A stretch of DNA of 64,000 nucleotides, taken from Cololabis saira (Eukaryota > Chordata > Actinopteri > Beloniformes > Belonidae). Numbering within the stretch: the stretch's first letter is position 1; each line of letters opens with the position of its first letter. Under the pieces are notes generated by a model. It saw only the letters and a program-made list of their open reading frames with translations, was not told the origin of the DNA and searched no databases. Below, piece by piece: positions 59,639 through 64,000 of the stretch. The position numbers and the translations under genes are program-made. Where the stretch lies: positions 28,902,419 to 28,966,418 of the forward strand of contig NC_084592.1 in NCBI RefSeq assembly GCF_033807715.1. Reading direction: 5' to 3'.

Positions 59639-61129
59639 TATATTCATTTCATCAACCTGAATAGGTCCAAACAGCTTATCCTTGGTTATCGCAGCCCATG
59701 TCAGGAACCCTCACCCACCTTGTTGGGACCTGAATTGCCGAGGTGGACTGTAACCAGGAGTGATTCGATTCACGATTCACGTGTTGCATCACAAGTAACT
59801 GTTATTCCATTGGAAGAGTTTGGCCTAATTTTGATGCTTCCGTATTTGAATTTGGTTCAGTGTGGTTTCATTTCAGCCATTCTTACTACATCTAAGTCTC
59901 TGAGCACTTATACCTTCTGCTGTTTTCAGGCCCTTTTTGTAGGTAACTCTGGAATGAACTGAAACTTGAGGAAAATGGTTAGCCATTGGTTTTGTATTTA
60001 TTTAATTTTTTTTAAATAGTTCAGTTTTTGCTCTTTTTGGATTCCTTTGGGGTTTTTTGAGCAAACATTTCAGTAACACCTGAAAACTGTATAAGACCAG
60101 ATTTTTTTCCCTCTCTCTTTGGGGTATACGCATCTTACATACAAATGAAAAATACTTTGAAAGGTTGGGGAGACTACCAGTCATCATTCAGGAATTTCTC
60201 TGTGTATTTTAAGCCACCCCCGCCCCAAAAAAACAAAAAAAATCATTGCTATGGTCATCATTAATATATTGCTATGAAATACAAGTAAAACATATCCATC
60301 AAAATGACTGCAAATTGATGCAATGAATTGGCCTCAAAAGTCTCCATGAGTAACTTTACTGGATCAACAATCTGAACTTCTCAGCATTCAATGGTCCCAA
60401 AATAGACCCACACAGCTAACTGATAAATACATTCTTTAAAGGCTATGATTACAAAAATGTGTGTTCAAGAAGGCCAATTTTGAGGCTGAGGTAGAGAATA
60501 GAACATTTCTAAGATTGCCCATATTATATTGTAGATGTAAGAAAAAAAAGAAAAAGGTTTTCACAGTGAGATTTAAAGAATATTTTTATAGAACTGCCAC
60601 AAATGTTGTGATGGAGGTTCAGAAAAGTCTTTCTGGTGAGCAGACTGTGATTTGGCTGATGTTTGTGAGCCCTCTTTGTGATATCTGACACACACTCCTA
60701 CTCAGGTCTTTATTTATGGCTTACTATATTAAGCACTTTCCCATTGAAATACAGCACCAGCTGTACCGGTGGTGTTTTGTGGCTGCTGTTGCAAGACGAC
60801 TGGACTCTTCCTGTGCTATGCTTTTCTCTCATGCAGACAGATTTGCAGTAATTCAATTATCCCTCATAATCATACCATCTGTTTGTGCTGAAATGCATGC
60901 ACTTCAAGGGGGCAAAGGGTGACTGTTGGAATGGTAGTAGTTTTATTTTACTCTCCTAATGATAATCAACAATTTCCTCCATAAAACTGTATTAACAGTG
61001 TTATTTAAATGCATCTTTAGTGCTTATTGTTTATTTTACTGGTTAAATATGTGTATATATTATTTACATATGTAATAAAGGACCAGCATAATTTTATGTT
61101 AACATTATGCCTTTCTTATTTCTTTCTTT
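59639..61129. other. Upstream region / probable 5' intron of obsl1
   Basis: No exon was recognised. A conventional acceptor at its right end implies that at least part of this is intron. The transcription start and non-coding first exon of obsl1 cannot be placed from sequence alone. Confidence 0.4.
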
Positions 61130-61131
61130 AG
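61112..61131 (+). promoter_or_regulatory. Splice acceptor before the first coding exon of obsl1
   Basis: A run of pyrimidines (CTTTCTTATTTCTTTCTTTAG) ends in AG at 61130-61131, 100 bp before the ATG. It would start an exon at 61132 and implies a separate 5'-UTR exon upstream. Confidence 0.65.
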
Positions 61132-62246
61132 AAACGTGCAGTGCAGAAGTTGGACACTTTTGCCCCAGTGAATAACCACTTATTGATCTCCTGAACTAAT
61201 TGAGATAAATAAAGCTGTCCCTGCAGCAGAAATGGATGTGTTTGGTGGTGCACCACGTTTTTTAGCCTATCCAAGACCTGTAGTGGTCCAAAGTGGGACT
61301 GATGCAGTCCTGAAGTGTCAGATTAGTGGCGATCCAAGGCCTGCTGTTATTTGGGAGCGAAACAATGAAAAGATCGACCCAGAAGGACGATACAGGGTCT
61401 TTGAGGATGGAAATGTTTACAACCTCATCATTTCAGCTGTTTCTATTGAGGACAGTGGTCAGTACATATGCAAAGCTAAGAACAGCATCGGGGAAACGTA
61501 TGCAGCAGCCACACTGAGGGTGGAAGGTGAGGCCCAAGAAATGGAGTTCCGAGAGGAAAATAAGCCACGATTCCTCATCAAGCCTCTTTCCACCCGGGTT
61601 GGCCGCGGAGATGATGCCGTCTTCTCCTGTAAGCTCTGGGGAAACCCACGACCAGAAGTTGTTTGGGAAAAGGATGGAAGAAAACTCAACGATATATTTG
61701 AGAGCACACATTTCAGTGTGGGCTACCAGGACGGCGGATGGTTCCAGCTCAAAATCTTTAAGACTCGCACTCCAGATGGCGGTGTATATACGTGCAAAGC
61801 TAGGAATGAGTTTGGTGAAGCACTGGCAGGGGCTGTGTTGCTTGTTGATGCAGGTCCAGGACACGAAGAAGAGGGAAGCCGTAATGGCTACACAAACGGC
61901 CACTGGAAAACCCACCACGGAAAACAAAGGAGCAGTAGACAAGTGCCAAACCGACTGAAAGATGACTCCATGACAAAGTCCACAAAAGTAAAAATGTTTG
62001 CTGTAACTGAGGGCAAACATGCAAAATTCCGCTGCTTTGTAACTGGTAAACCCAAACCGGAAATAATCTGGAGAAAGGATGGCAGGCTTATACTGTCTGG
62101 AAGGCGATACTTGTTATACGAGGACAGGGAAGGGTACTTCACACTTAAAGTTCTGTATTGTAAGCAAAAGGATAATGGAGTTTATGTCTGTGCTGCATCA
62201 AATACTGCAGGACAAACGCTCAGTGCTGTACACCTCTCTGTCAAGG
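61132..62246 (+). CDS. obsl1: obsl1 first coding exon: obscurin-like protein 1, N-terminal Ig domains 1-3 (partial gene)
   Basis: The ATG is at 61232 with purine at -3 and G at +4; an in-frame TGA at 61184-61186 excludes an upstream start. The exon codes 338 residues plus one base and ends at a GTAAGT donor (62247), phase 1, as usual for Ig exons; reading past it gives only a spurious tail. Ig1 spans about residues 8-98 (Cys29, Trp41, Cys80), Ig2 about 112-206 (Cys133, Trp145, Cys188), then a polar linker to about 252, and Ig3 about 253-338 (Cys268, Trp280, Cys320). Ig3 (EGKHAKFRC, KVLYC, YVCAAS) and the Ig2 'DIFESTHF' block match OBSL1 better than the paralog obscurin. OBSL1 is a cytoskeletal adaptor that binds titin and myomesin at the M-band through N-terminal Ig domains and joins the CUL7/CCDC8 (3M) complex. 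Whether this is the a or b fish paralog is not decidable here. Confidence 0.93.
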
Positions 62247-62252
62247 GTAAGT
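62247..62252 (+). promoter_or_regulatory. Splice donor of obsl1 exon
   Basis: GTAAGT directly follows the codon for the last Ig3 residues; it is a perfect donor consensus. The following intron extends past the window edge. Confidence 0.85.
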
Positions 62253-62739
62253 CAAGATTCCTTTTAATAGCTCAACAGACTGGCAAGAAAAATAATCCCC
62301 TGGAATTACCTGTTTTTTTGCATTAATTTGCTGTCGATGTCACAATAATAGAAAAACATGTCATGTTTAAGCTGATAAAATACAAACTTTTACAGTTTCT
62401 CACATGTTTACTGAATACATCTATTCAATATTCATAGTGCTGGTGGAGAAACTTGGAGAGCCCATAGACTTTAGTACTTTAGTGAAAGCTAATTGGAGTC
62501 AGTAGTTTGTATACCTGGAATCCAATTAAGGAAATACATTTGGAGGTATGATTTAAAACTACTTGATAAAAGTATATCTTATGTTTGCTGTTCATAAGAA
62601 GCATTAGCTGGTTTGAACTTTGCTTCTGCAGATGTACAATCAAAAGTAGTTGATCTACATAAGACTTGGTCTAGTAGTTATAGATATTATCCATAAACTG
62701 ATATGATTTTGTACTGAGGCTAGACTTATTTCCCATGCT

Positions 62740-63265
62740 GGAGCCAAAATAAAGAAGAACTTAATAAATAAAGAACTTGCTAATAACAAGATTGAAGACA
62801 TAATTGAAACTGATGAATCTGTTTATGAGTCTACGGTACATGAATAAAAAACTCAGGGAACCATGGCAGAACACCATGAAGGACGCTGCTCCTCTCCACA
62901 AAAAAAAACCAACAAAAGAGTATCATCACCAGACAAATATTTTATATATCGATTAAACATAACTTACCATCATCAAAATGTTATCCCAACTGTGTATTAC
63001 CATTGTGATTTTAGCTTTGCTTTGTTGCCGCAGGGCTTGGACTATTTGGCCTCAATGAAGTGAAAATCAGTTCCAGTTTCCCAAAATACTCTATTAAAAT
63101 AGAAATAGAATCGAGGGAGCTCCCCACCAGCTTAGTAGAAGATGCAACAGGTCAATAACCCTAACCAGAGAAATAAATACACCACGGAGGGGCTTCAGAG
63201 TTGAATTCCTTCATTGTGATTCTCACCAAACATCATGCAAACATGTCAGAGTCGAAGGAGTGAAA
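62740..63265 (+). pseudogene. Degenerate Tc1-like transposase in obsl1 intron
   Basis: The + strand shows eroded Tc1 blocks: 'AACCATGGCAGAACACCATG' with 'GCTGCTCCTCTCCACAAAAA' (counterpart of the region before the catalytic Asp), then 'TTTGTTGCCGCAGGGCTTGG', 'GATGCAACAGGTCAATAACC' (the QQDND-like site, destroyed) and 'GGGGCTTCAGAG'. Stops and indels are frequent. It lies in the same orientation as the host gene. Confidence 0.7.
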
Positions 63266-63399
63266 TGAGGTGAAATGGTCAAAACAATCTTTAAGTCAGT
63301 GCAACCAAAAGGAAGCTCAACTAGACATTAACTCCAAGGCATCACTTACTTTCTTGCCAAAACTATTGCCCCTTTGCCATTATATCTTTTTTGAGTCAC

Positions 63400-63890
63400 C
63401 TTGCCTTGCACGACTCTACTCGCCCCGGTCTAATTCATTTTCCATTACAGTTCAGGGCCACATCAATGTGGGTGGGGCCACTTTCTCATTCCACTTTTCC
63501 CCATTGAGCCCCCTGTGGATGCAGTTGTTGGCCACAAGGCACAGAAACACGTGGACTGTTAAAACAATGAAAGAAGCAATAGGTCACCTCAGCTGACCCA
63601 CCAGTTTCTAAAGAGAGGTTTTGAGGCCCATTTTTTTTCGTACGGTGCACATCCATGTTGCTCAGGAAGCCAACGGAAACACACCATGGATCTATAATAT
63701 TAACAGTGCCCAAAATGGCCGCCCATTCATTTCAATGCATTCTGCTCAGCCAGCGCATGTGCCGAAAAAATCTCTGACTTCCGGGTTTACTTCCGTATAC
63801 ACGGGCCCATAGAGCATGCGCAGTTGAGTCACCTCCCATGATGCTCTGGGGCCTCCCATCATGCCCCGGGGCAATGACGCGAGTATTAAT
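63400..63890. repeat. Possible dispersed repeat in obsl1 intron, GC-richer
   Basis: The block has the look of fish repeat DNA ('CACATCCATGTTGCTCAGGA', 'CAAAATGGCCGCCCATTCAT', 'CTGACTTCCGGGTTTACTTC'). A two-unit imperfect tandem occurs at about 63831-63872 (CCTCCCATGATGCTCTGGGG / CCTCCCATCATGCCCCGGGG). No ends were identified. Confidence 0.4.
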
Positions 63891-64000
63891 ATAATATGTA
63901 TTAATATAATATCTTAATTAATGTATATTATTACATGTATAGTATTACATATAGTATGAATGTATTAATATAATATAATTACATAATATATATTAATATA
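63891..64000. repeat. AT-rich low-complexity end
   Basis: Repeats of 'TATTAATATAATAT' to the window edge, with no coding potential. Confidence 0.85.

Noticed and set aside
61433..62020. 195-codon ORF on the - strand opposite obsl1
   Set aside because: It is the antisense shadow of the obsl1 exon, with no domain.
61232..62246. Assignment to obscurin (obscn) instead of obsl1
   Set aside because: The paralogs are similar in Ig1 and Ig3, but the Ig2 'W-E-K-D-G...S-H-F' block and the Ig3 'KFRC...LKVLYC...YVCAA' pattern fit OBSL1 better; a full-length comparison would settle it.

Overview
The window looks like a teleost fish nuclear chromosome: intron-and-repeat-rich, about 60% AT, with vertebrate splice signals, tRNA-derived SINEs and a crowd of hAT, PIF/Harbinger, Tc1/mariner, TTAA-specific and LINE relics of the kinds common in ray-finned fish. 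I see no bacterial-style operons, CRISPR arrays, free-standing tRNA or rRNA genes. I cannot name the species.

Only one host protein-coding segment is convincing. The first coding exon of an obscurin-like 1 gene (obsl1) lies on the + strand at 61232-62246. It encodes three intact immunoglobulin I-set domains and ends in a consensus splice donor. A good 5'-UTR splice acceptor sits at 61130-61131 and an in-frame stop precedes the ATG. The rest of obsl1 must lie beyond the right edge, since 62247-64000 is intron carrying a dead Tc1-like element.

The 61 kb upstream of that exon is essentially gene-free and works as a record of layered transposon insertions. Left part (0-12 kb): CTTC microsatellite, two TTAA-flanked MITEs, LINE reverse-transcriptase tails (one apparently inverted by twin priming), and hAT MITEs at 8.7 and 11.2 kb. 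Middle (14-40 kb): a hAT MITE at 14.4 kb, a MADF-domain Harbinger remnant at 16.4 kb, a SINE at 17.1 kb, Tc1-like relics at 24.7, 29.6 and 38.8 kb, LINE fragments at 27.8 and 29.2 kb, a hAT MITE with a nested CG-rich MITE at 31.6 kb, and a compact LTR retrotransposon at 34-35 kb. A Penelope-type retroposon carrying a hammerhead-ribozyme-like core inserted exactly across the 5' boundary of that LTR element.

Right part (42-60 kb): a GC-rich block at 42.6-43.1 kb that could be an unrecognised 5' exon, a cluster of very long GATA/TA microsatellites, a (TAA)n tract, a second near-intact SINE with a perfect target-site duplication, and two striking nests. The first nest is a hAT element with a BED zinc finger, interrupted by a TTAA-flanked element that contains a 1.07 kb foldback with about 98% identical arms. 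The second is a Harbinger, interrupted by a second Harbinger-like element, interrupted by a 0.4 kb MITE. The elements do not form a pathway; the only functional gene context is obsl1, a cytoskeletal/sarcomeric adaptor. No wholly new molecular system is demonstrable. The best leads are the foldback, the ribozyme-bearing retroposon at the LTR junction, and the two unassigned candidate exons.
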